Assembly: GCF_946886895.1 (NCBI RefSeq)
Contig: NZ_CAMPJO010000006.1
Coordinates: 191,872-255,871 of the forward strand
Direction of reading: 5' to 3'
DNA length: 64,000 nt
Source: an uncultured Marinobacter sp.
Lineage (GTDB): Bacteria > Pseudomonadota > Gammaproteobacteria > Pseudomonadales > Oleiphilaceae
The position numbers and the translations under genes were made by a program. Below are positions 43,516-51,223 of the stretch, piece by piece (positions within the stretch are counted from its first letter, which is position 1; every line of letters begins with the position of its first letter). The notes under the pieces are model-generated. The model was not told where the DNA came from. It did not search any database and saw only the letters and a list, made by a program, of their open reading frames with translations.

Positions 43516-44021
43516 ATATGACTCTGAATTATACGAAAATCATTGCCGCGTGAGTGAGAAAGTCAGTAGTACCAACGATCTCAGATGTGAAGAGTACAAC
43601 AAGTAACATGCAACGCATTTCGATTAGAGATCGTTCCGCTCACTCGTATAGTAAAAGCAACACTTTTTAGGCTGTGGTGAAAACTTCCTCACCTTTGTTG
43701 CACTGTCAATAAGAGTTCTCTGACCGTGGCTTATCGGAATGTGCAGTGTACGGATTCGATAGATGATGGGGCACTCTGCCCCATCAACGTGAGCTTATCC
43801 TCAGGTATTTAATAGCTTGATCCAGTAGTTTAATCCCTCTGGGAGGACCGGCAACCGTTAACCAACGGTTTTCTCGCAAATCTGAGGGCCTGCTTCTTAT
43901 GCTTCGAGGTGATGAACGTTTGTGTGCCCAGCACCTCAAAAACGTTATCTCCGCGTTCACGGCTATTGGCTTTAACCTGACGGTAGCTAAACAAATGGGT
44001 GCGCCGAATCACCAGAATGAT
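43511..44021. other. AT-rich end of the island
   Basis: About 500 bp between the left end of the island and the SCO1-like gene, more AT-rich than the cargo at 43510-43700. A GATGGGGC/GCCCCATC hairpin (43765-43785) may end transcription of the leftward operon, though no U-run follows. A minus-strand ORF of 60 codons (43830-44012) exists right after the SCO gene but looks unlike a real gene. No other feature seen. Confidence 0.55.
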
Positions 44022-44642
44022 TCAGGAGTTCCCCTGAGCGAGAGCGATGAGATCCTGGCTAATCTTCTCTGACCCTTGGTCTGGTCTGATCAGCAACCTG
44101 GCCTGTCCCTGACGGTCAAATATATAAACCGCGCTGCTGTGAGAAACGTCGTAGTCGCCCTTTTCGTTCGGTTCGCCATAACCGAAGGTCGTCCGGTATC
44201 GTTTGGCCAGCTCCCGAAGTTGTGGTTCCGTTCCTGTCAGGCCAACAATATTCTCACCGAAAAAACTGACGTATTTATCCAGACGCTCAGGCGTATCCCG
44301 TTCAGGGTCAACGCTCACAAATAACATCAACACGTCGTCCTGAAGTCCGGGTGGCAGGCCACTTTTTGCCCGGTTTAATGTCTGCATAGCGGTCGGGCAA
44401 ATGTCCGGGCAAGAGGTAAAGCCGAAAAACATCATCCTCACTTTGCCGCTGTAATCCTCTGCGGTTACCTGGTCACCGTCGCTGTTGATCAGGTTGAATT
44501 CAAGCTCTGGCATCAGGCCGCTGATATCCTTGCCGTTGTAGCTAATCTCGTTGTCAGAGCAACCAGCTAGAAACGCAGCCAGCATGATCGTGAAAATTGC
44601 CAAAGGCCTGGAGGCCTGTTTTTTGATAAAACCAAAACTCAT
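44022..44642 (-). CDS. SCO1/SenC-family copper-binding lipoprotein
   Basis: A 206-residue protein with a signal peptide ending in the lipobox LAGC. The thioredoxin-fold SCO domain shows FFGFTSCPDICPTAM (CxxxC copper site), LMLFVSVDPERDTPERL and the copper-ligand His in YDVSHSSAVYIFD. SCO proteins deliver copper to the CuA centre of cytochrome oxidase or act as thiol reductases. It overlaps ctaG by 4 bases (ATGA type), so translation is coupled. Last gene of the leftward cargo operon. Confidence 0.93.
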   Translation of the reverse strand: MSFGFIKKQASRPLAIFTIMLAAFLAGCSDNEISYNGKDISGLMPELEFNLINSDGDQVTAEDYSGKVRMMFFGFTSCPDICPTAMQTLNRAKSGLPPGLQDDVLMLFVSVDPERDTPERLDKYVSFFGENIVGLTGTEPQLRELAKRYRTTFGYGEPNEKGDYDVSHSSAVYIFDRQGQARLLIRPDQGSEKISQDLIALAQGNS

Positions 44643-45481
44643 TGGGCGGTTTCCTTGGATTGTCTGGAAGGTTTAGGGTATTTCCCGTCTTCGTGCATGG
44701 CACGCCGGAGGATAAGAAGAATGCCGAGGATGCTCATCATGGCCGGTGGTATGTAGGTCAGCATACCCCCCAGAAGCTGATCGACGTCCGGATCAATGGG
44801 CCAGGCGCGGCCACAGACTTCGTAAACGTCGTAAACCATGTCTCTGGAAAACACGATCCACGCGCCCAGAAACATCTGGAGAACGCCTGCGGCCGCCAAA
44901 ACCAGCATGCGTCTGCCGTAACCCAGTGATGAAGTGATCGCGGGTGGGCGGGGATCAAAAACCAGCCACCAAAAAAGCAGGCCATCTAGCAGCATGCTCC
45001 AGTTCATGATCCAGTACAGGTCCCGGCTGAGCATGGCGTCGAAATGGATCGACGGCCAGAGCCAGAAATAGATTAGGCCCACAAACAGGATCAGAGCGAT
45101 CAAGGGGTATTGAAGCACTTGATACATCCATCCCACTGGCCTGAGAGCGTTCTTCAGGCCGGGGCTCATTTTGGCGTACCAGAACCGCATGATCGGCAAG
45201 GGGTTCGAAATGGCGATCAGGATCGGGCCGATATGATGAAGAATCAGGTGCTGGCCGCGATGGACGAAGAACATGTACTGAGCGTAGTAGTCGAAGCGGG
45301 TTTGCATGACGCCATAACAGATCATCACGCCCAGAACGAAGGCGAAAATTCTCAGGGCACCGGGGCGATCCTCATCGGGCATTCGCAGAAGACCGACGCC
45401 GTAGAATCCGAGCACAAGCAAGTAACTCAGCACGGTCAGTGGCGAGAAGTCGTAAGGTAAAAGGTAATCTAGCAGCGTCAT
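44639..45481 (-). CDS. CtaG-like cytochrome c oxidase assembly protein (caa3 type)
   Basis: A 280-residue membrane protein with about seven transmembrane helices (LTVLSYLLVLGFYGVGLL, then many more such segments to LTYIPPAMMSILGILLIL). The sequence HLILHHIGPILIAISNPLP contains the His pair typical of the Caa3_CtaG family. These proteins help insert copper into caa3-type oxidases. Here it lies in a metal-linked cargo between SCO1-like and DsbA-like genes, so copper handling in the envelope is likely. No oxidase subunits lie nearby. Confidence 0.88.
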   Translation of the reverse strand: MTLLDYLLPYDFSPLTVLSYLLVLGFYGVGLLRMPDEDRPGALRIFAFVLGVMICYGVMQTRFDYYAQYMFFVHRGQHLILHHIGPILIAISNPLPIMRFWYAKMSPGLKNALRPVGWMYQVLQYPLIALILFVGLIYFWLWPSIHFDAMLSRDLYWIMNWSMLLDGLLFWWLVFDPRPPAITSSLGYGRRMLVLAAAGVLQMFLGAWIVFSRDMVYDVYEVCGRAWPIDPDVDQLLGGMLTYIPPAMMSILGILLILRRAMHEDGKYPKPSRQSKETAQ

Positions 45482-45506
45482 GGCATTACCGGATAAGTAG
45501 TGTTGT

Positions 45507-46157
45507 TTAGTTCAGCGCATCAACTTCTGATTTCACCAGGTCGTAAAGTTCCTGTGGTCCTAGCTTACTCAGCTCTTGGCCATTCACATAGAACGTCGGT
45601 GTGCCCTTTATTTTGACGCTCTGAACATCGCTCATATCCTGCTCGATGATTTGATCAATGCCAGAGGAGGTGACCTGGTTGCGAGCGGCTTTCAGGTCCA
45701 ACCCAGCGGACTCTGCGGCTGTCCAGGCCGCCTTTACTTCCGGGTCATCATGCCATTGGGGTTGCGATTCCATGACGGCATCAAGCACGGGTTCGTAAAC
45801 GTTCTGTATGCGTGCGGCCTCAAGAATTCTCACGGCCTCTTCAGAGCCACCGTGAAAGAGCACGTAGCGCAATACCAGGCGCACGTTATCAGGGTATTGG
45901 GCGAGAATCTCTTTCACGTAGGGGTACATGGCCCGACAGCCCTCGCAGGAAGGATCAAAGAACTCAACGATCGTGACCGGGGCATCTTCAGGGCCAATAA
46001 CCGGCGAATAGTCTCTCACCAGAGTGGGCTTATCGGCCGTGACGTTCTGCGAGGTGGTATCCCTGGCATCCTGGGGACGTTCATAGAACATAAAGGCAGC
46101 GCTAAATGGAATCAGGCTCAAAGCAATGAGGCCCAGAGCGAGGGTGCGGTTTTGCAT
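45507..46157 (-). CDS. DsbA-like thiol:disulfide oxidoreductase
   Basis: A 216-residue protein with an N-terminal membrane anchor or signal (LALGLIALSLIPFSAAFMF). The DsbA fold follows: VTIVEFFDPSCEGCRAMYPY (active site CEGC, about residues 72-75), then a helical insertion and the cis-Pro loop KIKGTPTFYVNG. It may oxidise or reduce cysteines of the neighbouring SCO1-like protein and other metal-binding proteins. It lies 25 bp upstream of ctaG on the same strand. Several genes of this kind are found as clusters in marine gammaproteobacterial metal islands (inference). Confidence 0.9.
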   Translation of the reverse strand: MQNRTLALGLIALSLIPFSAAFMFYERPQDARDTTSQNVTADKPTLVRDYSPVIGPEDAPVTIVEFFDPSCEGCRAMYPYVKEILAQYPDNVRLVLRYVLFHGGSEEAVRILEAARIQNVYEPVLDAVMESQPQWHDDPEVKAAWTAAESAGLDLKAARNQVTSSGIDQIIEQDMSDVQSVKIKGTPTFYVNGQELSKLGPQELYDLVKSEVDALN

Positions 46158-46199
46158 GTGAGAACTCCGATGGTTTTATGTGTAACTGCGTTTTGAGCA

Positions 46200-47165
46200 T
46201 TAAATGGTTGAACGAAGTGGCAGTAATTTACTGGGCACCCACTTGAGATAGAGCATCATCCCAAACAGCTCTACCAGTGACTGCACCACAATGACCATCA
46301 CTGCCGCGCTCCAGACTTCGGGCAGCGACAGTGCCAGTGGCAGAACCACGAAGGAATTCCGCGTGCCGAGGCTGAAAATGACGGTACGTCCGGTTTCCAC
46401 TGGCAACCTGAAAAGCCGACTCAAACCTTTGCCAACCAGAGCCGCCGCTAGCAGATAAGCCGGGAACAAGATCATCAATATCCAGACAATCTGACCTGTG
46501 GTGGAAATCTGGCTGACCTGTGTAATCGAAATCAGGAACAGTACAACTGTCAGCAAGGGAACGGGCATCAAGCCCATCGCATCAATGAACCCGCTGGCGT
46601 GCGGGGAGAGATCGGCCCATTTCTGGGTCAGTAATGACAGGATGAGTGGGACGATGATCAGACCGATGAACGCCGGTAGTATGTGTCGCCCCAGATCCAG
46701 GTTTACATCGAATTGTTCGCCCAGGAAAAGCCAGAGATAGAGTGGCAATAAAGCCAACTGGGCAATCAGCAGAACTGGCGTTGCTGCGATGGCACGGGTG
46801 CCGTCCCCCTTGCCCAGGTGAGTGAAGGTGACAAACCAGTCTGTGCAGGGCATCAGTAGCACAAGCAGCACGCCCAGCCGCAATGCATCGTTGTCTGGCA
46901 GAACCAGTAACATAAGGCCGATGATTGCGGGCATCACTAGAAAGTTCCCTGTGAGCAGGGCACCCATGAAACGGCGATCCCGGAATACTTCAGACAGATG
47001 GATCAAAGGTGTCTGGGTGAAAGTCGCATAAAGCAGAACGCCCAGCAAAGCCCAGGTCAGGTATTCAGGTATCGTTACTTCGGAGAAGCTCCAGCCAATG
47101 ATTAGGCCGAGGACCACAGCCATGAGGTAGGCCCAGACCTGGTAGCGTTCAATCATGTCTCGCAT
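46200..47165 (-). CDS. Arsenite/bile-acid-symporter-like permease
   Basis: A 321-residue membrane protein with about nine to ten transmembrane helices. It begins MRDMIERYQVWAYLMAVVLG. The motif LLMPCTDWFVTFTHLGKGDG resembles the conserved Cys region of ACR3 permeases, and AATPVLLIAQLALLPLYLWL follows as in proteins annotated arsenic resistance protein. Arsenite or a similar metalloid is the likely substrate, but no ArsC or ArsR is present. The start at 47165 was chosen because the ORF upstream would overlap the end of the previous gene. Confidence 0.75.
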   Translation of the reverse strand: MRDMIERYQVWAYLMAVVLGLIIGWSFSEVTIPEYLTWALLGVLLYATFTQTPLIHLSEVFRDRRFMGALLTGNFLVMPAIIGLMLLVLPDNDALRLGVLLVLLMPCTDWFVTFTHLGKGDGTRAIAATPVLLIAQLALLPLYLWLFLGEQFDVNLDLGRHILPAFIGLIIVPLILSLLTQKWADLSPHASGFIDAMGLMPVPLLTVVLFLISITQVSQISTTGQIVWILMILFPAYLLAAALVGKGLSRLFRLPVETGRTVIFSLGTRNSFVVLPLALSLPEVWSAAVMVIVVQSLVELFGMMLYLKWVPSKLLPLRSTI

Positions 47166-47280
47166 GGGTTTTATGTGCTTTGTTGATTCAAAGGGCGCTT
47201 TTAGCGATGCTGATCGACTATTTGGGTGCGCCCCTCCAAATAAGGTCAATGTGTAACAGTGGGTCGGGACGTTGAGATTG

Positions 47281-47733
47281 CTAAGCTTGATGCGGAAATC
47301 TCCGCAGCAAGGCACGCCAACGGAGCTGGCGATACCTGTAAAAGATATGAGCATATAGCCACACCAATAAGGTAAAAACTCCTGCTCTGATTTCCACGTC
47401 ATCAATGTAGGTACAAGTCTGCTTTTCGCCAGGGCTAACCTGCATGAAGTGTTTCCAGATTGGCACCAATCCGCCGCCCTCTTTGGTATAGAGCACCCGC
47501 TTTCTGTCGCTCACCTCTTGAAAAGTCAGGGTATGTTGCCACGCGGGTATAAAGCCGAAAAACAATAGACGTGTGACCACTGTTTCCCCTTCACTCCATT
47601 CCTCTGGAAAACGCTCTGCGCCTGCAAAGCCCAAAAGACCTTTGCAAACAAATAATAACGTGCCGCTCCTCTTGACCAACGCCCAGACATGACCAGCTGG
47701 GGCTTGGTAGGTTGTTGATATTTTTACTCGCAA
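47281..47733 (-). CDS. SRPBCC-family protein (polyketide cyclase/START-like)
   Basis: A 150-residue protein with a START-like fold (VKISTTYQAPAGHVWALVKR, then FPEEWSEGETVVTRLLFFG and KRVLYTKEGGGLVPIWKHFM). A hydrophobic segment near residue 118 (VFTLLVWLYAHIFYRYRQL) suggests that the C-terminus touches the membrane. The ligand is unknown. It lies between the CDF transporter and the permease genes in the leftward cargo operon. SRPBCC proteins often bind lipids or hydrophobic small molecules. Confidence 0.75.
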   Translation of the reverse strand: MRVKISTTYQAPAGHVWALVKRSGTLLFVCKGLLGFAGAERFPEEWSEGETVVTRLLFFGFIPAWQHTLTFQEVSDRKRVLYTKEGGGLVPIWKHFMQVSPGEKQTCTYIDDVEIRAGVFTLLVWLYAHIFYRYRQLRWRALLRRFPHQA

Positions 47734-47752
47734 CTCACGCTCCTTGTTAGTT

Positions 47753-48661
47753 TTAGTGCACTACACAGTGGGCTTTATTCGGGCATGGGTCACCACCACG
47801 CTCCCACTGGATCGTCGTATGCTGGATGTTAAATTCGTCTGCCAGCATCGCCGAAGCTTCGTTGATGACTTGGTCATCACTTTCCGGGTCAGGTTTAACC
47901 AAGTGAACGGTCAGCGCATTCTCTGTTGTGCTCAATGCCCAGATATGAAGGTGATGGGCTGATTGCACGCCGGGGAGACTCTCAAGTCGCTCGTGGACAG
48001 CCGAGGGGTCAATACCTTTGGGGACCGCATCTACCGCAAGGTTGACGGAATCCTTCAGAAGTTGCCAGGTGCCCAGGAAAATCACGGCGGCAATGATAAG
48101 ACTGACCACTGGATCAATCCAGGTCAGGCTGGTAAACATCAGTATCGTGCCAGAGATCACTACCCCCACCGATACGGCAGTATCTGCGGCCATGTGCAGA
48201 AACGCGCCACGGATATTGATGTCGCCTTTTTGTCCTTTGAGAAACAGCATCATGGTTGCCCCGTTGATCAGGACACCGATGCCAGCAACCACCACCACAG
48301 TCAGGCCCGCTACGTCGGCAGGATCTGTCAGGCGCTGAATAGCCTCCCAGGTGATCCCGCCAACCGCCGCGATCAGAATCAGTGCGTTGAAAAGCGCAGC
48401 CAGAATGGTGGTTTTTTTCAGGCCATAGGTTTTACTGTAGGTTGCTGCCTTGCTGGCCAGCCAGCTGGCCACCCACGCCATGATCAATCCCATGACATCA
48501 CTGAGGTTGTGTCCGGCATCCGCTATAAGCGCGAGAGAGCCCGATAGCACGCCGTAAACCGCTTCAATAACCACAAACAGCGTGTTGAGAATCACTGCAA
48601 TGGCAAATGAGCGATTATGGGTGTCGAAATGATCGCTATGGTCGTGGCCGTGATCGTGCAT
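47753..48661 (-). CDS. Cation diffusion facilitator (ZitB/CzcD-like)
   Basis: A 302-residue CDF exporter of zinc or similar cations. The N-terminal His/Asp stretch MHDHGHDHSDHFDTHN may bind metal. Transmembrane helices include the metal-site motif LIADAGHNLSDV (HxxxD) and HMAADTAVSVGVVISG (second HxxxD). The C-terminal cytoplasmic domain reads AHHLHIWALSTTENALTVHL. It lies at the start of the leftward operon and has a MerR-type promoter just upstream. The ATG at 48661 has GAGGT upstream; a GTG at 48676 is in frame. Confidence 0.92.
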   Translation of the reverse strand: MHDHGHDHSDHFDTHNRSFAIAVILNTLFVVIEAVYGVLSGSLALIADAGHNLSDVMGLIMAWVASWLASKAATYSKTYGLKKTTILAALFNALILIAAVGGITWEAIQRLTDPADVAGLTVVVVAGIGVLINGATMMLFLKGQKGDINIRGAFLHMAADTAVSVGVVISGTILMFTSLTWIDPVVSLIIAAVIFLGTWQLLKDSVNLAVDAVPKGIDPSAVHERLESLPGVQSAHHLHIWALSTTENALTVHLVKPDPESDDQVINEASAMLADEFNIQHTTIQWERGGDPCPNKAHCVVH

Positions 48662-48693
48662 CTTTACCTCTATCACCGAAATGTCGGTCTGTA

Positions 48694-48724
48694 TTTATCA
48701 ACCCTGTAGCTACTATAGAGTCAA
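48694..48724 (-). promoter_or_regulatory. MerR-type promoter of the CDF operon
   Basis: On the minus strand TTGACT (48724-48719) is followed by a 19-bp spacer with the dyad CTATAGTAGCTACAGGG and GATAAA (48699-48694). The 19-bp spacer and the dyad are the hallmarks of MerR-activated metal promoters (ZntR, PbrR, CadR types). Confidence 0.85.
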
Positions 48725-48770
48725 CCGGTTGAATTCCGCAGTGGACACCTTTGTTGCTACGGAGCAGAAT

Positions 48771-49121
48771 TTACTGTTGGTTAAATCTTTTCAACACCTG
48801 AGCCAGATCTTCAGGCACCGGCATTGGCGCAAACGCACTGACGTTCGCACGCCCCGTATTACCAACCGGAACCCAGATGCGAGAGAACACCAGTGCTGCA
48901 ACCGCTCGGGTTAGCTGCCCCAGAACCTCGCGACTGTTTCTTGTGCGCCAGCCGAGCTTTAGCATGCGCAGATGGGTTGCCGAATGTGCCAGTGAAAAAC
49001 GCTGGCTCAGGATGTGGGCGCGTTCAAGATGGATGAACGCTTGCGGAAAATCGCCCAGTGCCTCCGCCTCACGCGCTGCATCGAGTTCAGCCCGATAGAG
49101 CTGCTTCAGTTCGTTGTTCAT
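48771..49121 (-). CDS. DUF3703 domain-containing protein
   Basis: A 116-residue helical protein: ELKQLYRAELDAAREAEALG, then DFPQAFIHLERAHILSQRFS and HLRMLKLGWRTRNSREVLGQ. This is the DUF3703 family, whose function is not known but whose members often lie next to heavy-metal efflux genes, as here, where it follows a CDF transporter after 12 bp on the same strand. A tetratricopeptide-like adaptor fold is likely. Confidence 0.88.
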   Translation of the reverse strand: MNNELKQLYRAELDAAREAEALGDFPQAFIHLERAHILSQRFSLAHSATHLRMLKLGWRTRNSREVLGQLTRAVAALVFSRIWVPVGNTGRANVSAFAPMPVPEDLAQVLKRFNQQ

Positions 49122-49133
49122 TCGCCGCTGCTC

Positions 49134-49853
49134 CTAGTCACCTTTCTTCTCAATCGTGCTTGTGTCGCAACACCTTTCGCTCTTGTCGCCTGTGGTATGC
49201 GGCGTGGGGCTGGCTCCAAAGCTCGCGACGGACTGTAAATCGTGACCACGCCACTGAGGCCAGGCATCTTTCGCTACCTTTACCGAGGAGTGCAGGTACA
49301 AAAACGCCAGACCCACACCGACGACCAGATCCGGCCACAGTGATTCAGTAAGCATAACCAGCCCTGCTGCGACGAGAACACTGAGGTTGGCAATGACATC
49401 ATTGCGCGAACAGAGCCAGGTGGAACTCATGTTGATGTCGTCGCTACGGTGGCTGTAAAGCAGCACCAGGCAGCTAAGGTTAGCGATTAGCGCAACCCCG
49501 CCAATCAAGCCCATCCATCCAGCATCGGGCACCACGCCGATGATGCTTTTGCGTACTGCCTCGGCGATGATCAGCACACTGAATAGAAGTAGGAATCCGC
49601 TCTTGAAAAGGGCAGCTCCCGCCCGGGCGCGAACACCCCGGTGTAATACAAAGATCGAGATGGCATACACCAGGGAGTCGCCAAACATGTCCAGCGAGTC
49701 ACCAAGTAGCGCAGTTGAGTTAAAGATCCAACCGGCCGTGAATTCGACGATGAACATCACTGCATTGATCGCAAGAACGATATAGAGCACGCGGCCCTGA
49801 CGTTCGCGCAATTGGGCGAGTTCGTTGCCCTTGCTGTTACAACAATCATCCAT
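49134..49853 (-). CDS. Second cation diffusion facilitator-like transporter
   Basis: A 239-residue membrane protein beginning MDDCCNSKGNELAQLRERQG with an N-terminal Cys pair that may bind soft metals. The metal-site helix reads TALLGDSLDMFGDSLVYA (DxxxD) and the later one STWLCSRNDVIANLSVLVAA with another N-D pair. The family is the short CDF/CzcD-like type without a large C-terminal domain. Its promoter (49918-49888) has the MerR form and lies divergent from the MerR gene, which is a strong sign of regulation. Zn, Cd or Pb export is likely. Confidence 0.85.
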   Translation of the reverse strand: MDDCCNSKGNELAQLRERQGRVLYIVLAINAVMFIVEFTAGWIFNSTALLGDSLDMFGDSLVYAISIFVLHRGVRARAGAALFKSGFLLLFSVLIIAEAVRKSIIGVVPDAGWMGLIGGVALIANLSCLVLLYSHRSDDINMSSTWLCSRNDVIANLSVLVAAGLVMLTESLWPDLVVGVGLAFLYLHSSVKVAKDAWPQWRGHDLQSVASFGASPTPHTTGDKSERCCDTSTIEKKGD

Positions 49854-49887
49854 CGTCCGACCCTCTTGTGGATTAACTCCAGATGCT

Positions 49888-49918
49888 ATGCTGAAGGTTA
49901 TAGTTACTATAAGGTCAA
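49888..49918 (-). promoter_or_regulatory. MerR-type promoter/operator between merR and the second CDF gene
   Basis: On the minus strand TTGACC (49918-49913), a 19-bp spacer with the dyad TTATAGTAACTATAA and CAGCAT (49893-49888). The dyad is the expected MerR binding site. The promoter also lies just before the divergent merR gene. Confidence 0.85.
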
Positions 49919-49945
49919 GCAAATTTACTCAAATCGGAGTGTTCG

Positions 49946-50344
49946 ATGCACTACACCGTAGGCAAACTGGCCAGGGCTACTGACACGAAGGCGGTTACGA
50001 TCCGTTATTACGAAAGCCTGGGGTTATTGCTTTCGGCAGACCGCACAGCCGCTGGTTACCGCCTCTACACAGACAAGGAGCGTGACCGCCTGCTCTTCAT
50101 CCGGCGAAGTCGTGCTCTCGGCTTCACTCTGGATGATATCCGGGGGCTTCTGAGTCATGCCGACCACCAAAAAGCGTCATGTGCTTCCGTGGATGCCAAG
50201 GTCAAGGATCAGCTCGAACAGGTTCGGTTGCGGCTGGCAGACCTGCGCGCCATGGAGCTTGAGCTTGAGCGTTTAAGCGCATCTTGCAAAGGTGGCGTCA
50301 TCGGCGAGTGCAGGATTGTCGAATCACTGTCTGGGCGGAGCTGA
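49946..50344 (+). CDS. MerR-family metal-responsive regulator
   Basis: A 132-residue regulator. The winged helix-turn-helix begins MHYTVGKLARATDTKAVTIR and continues YYESLGLLLSADRTAAGYRL. The dimerisation helix is near residues 80-110. Cysteines at KASCASVD and in the C-terminal loop SCKGGVIGECRI correspond to the metal-binding Cys of ZntR/CadR/PbrR-type proteins. It likely senses Zn, Cd or Pb. Three promoters with its kind of operator exist in the cargo (48694, 49888, 50563), so it is likely the central regulator of the cargo. Confidence 0.92.
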   Translation: MHYTVGKLARATDTKAVTIRYYESLGLLLSADRTAAGYRLYTDKERDRLLFIRRSRALGFTLDDIRGLLSHADHQKASCASVDAKVKDQLEQVRLRLADLRAMELELERLSASCKGGVIGECRIVESLSGRS

Positions 50345-50375
50345 TGACCAACGGTGGCTAGCCCTCAGCCGAGCC

Positions 50376-50528
50376 TCACAATGCGGAGAATGTTGCCAGC
50401 ATCATCTGCCCGGTTAGCACCATTACGCCCATGATAATCATGCCAACCCCGCCAAAGCCCTTAACACCCGGGTCCAGCGACTGAACCCACCCACACGCTA
50501 ACGAAAGTATTCGACAAACAGCGCAGCT
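50376..50528 (-). pseudogene. Remnant of a membrane protein (CcdA/DsbD-like C-terminus)
   Basis: The minus strand has an open stretch with no start codon. It ends LDPGVKGFGGVGMIIMGVMV, then LTGQMMLATFSAL and a stop at 50376. The Gly-rich hydrophobic helix resembles the last transmembrane helix of CcdA-like thiol transporters. It is cut off upstream by a stop. A decayed gene is likely, but the family is a guess. Confidence 0.35.
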
Positions 50529-50562
50529 TCAATGTGAGACCCGGAGGGAGGACCTCTAAAAC

Positions 50563-50593
50563 TTGACCCTATAGTTGGTATAGGGCTGAGGCT
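50563..50593 (+). promoter_or_regulatory. Third MerR-type promoter, upstream of the SRPBCC/saccharopine-dehydrogenase-like pair
   Basis: TTGACC (50563-50568), 19-bp spacer with CTATAGTTGGTATAGGG and a weak -10 GAGGCT (50588-50593). The spacer and dyad are like the two other MerR-type promoters. It lies 37 bp before the start of the SRPBCC gene. Confidence 0.7.
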
Positions 50594-50629
50594 TGGTGTG
50601 TCAGAACATCAAAGGAGGTTCATCAAAGG

Positions 50630-51223
50630 ATGGGTCATCAAATGAGACGAACTATTCAAATCCTTATGGCTCTTTTACTTTTTATTGCTGTTTCCACGAT
50701 TTTTGCGGGACTGAATCCACGCCAAGTTGATACTACGGAGAGTGTGGTCATAAATGCTCCCCGAGAAGCCATCTGGAGAGCTGTGACCGACTTTGAGGGC
50801 ACTTTTCATGAGTCAAATGATGCGCACATTTCGACCACGGTGACATCACGGCCCAATGGAGACTTTGACGACGGGCTCACCTTTCTTCAAGTGGAAACTG
50901 TTGGAGGGATTCGAGGTGTACTGGATGGTCATGTTTACGATGTGTTTCCGCCGGAACGATATAGGTGGTCCGCTAATACTTCTTACAGCGTGTGGGGATT
51001 TGAGATCGTTGAGATTTCTGAGGGAGGAGATCTTCGAATTGAAAAGACACGCCAGGGCGAAGGCTGGCGTGTCTCACATCGAGTCTTTGGAGTCTTTCCA
51101 GATTCGGTCAAAGGACGGGTACTCAGTTGGTTCATCTCTGCCTATTTCGGCATTGAAGCAGATGCATCGCAACACACGCTGACAGAACTCGAATACGTTA
51201 AACGTGAGGTGGAAAGCCAATGA
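50630..51223 (+). CDS. Membrane-anchored SRPBCC protein
   Basis: A 197-residue protein. The N-terminus has a transmembrane helix (IQILMALLLFIAVSTIFAGL). A START-like domain follows (TTESVVINAPREAIWRAVTD, then PPERYRWSANTSYSVWGFEI and RIEKTRQGEGWRVSHRVFGV). It is preceded by an AAAGGAGG site. It overlaps the following saccharopine-dehydrogenase-like gene by 4 bases, so translation is coupled. The ligand is unknown. A second ATG at 50642 is possible. Confidence 0.75.
   Translation: MGHQMRRTIQILMALLLFIAVSTIFAGLNPRQVDTTESVVINAPREAIWRAVTDFEGTFHESNDAHISTTVTSRPNGDFDDGLTFLQVETVGGIRGVLDGHVYDVFPPERYRWSANTSYSVWGFEIVEISEGGDLRIEKTRQGEGWRVSHRVFGVFPDSVKGRVLSWFISAYFGIEADASQHTLTELEYVKREVESQ

Noticed and set aside
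43830..44012. 60-codon minus-strand ORF after the SCO1-like gene
   Set aside because: Basic composition without a recognised family; non-ATG start possible only; may be a remnant but cannot be supported.
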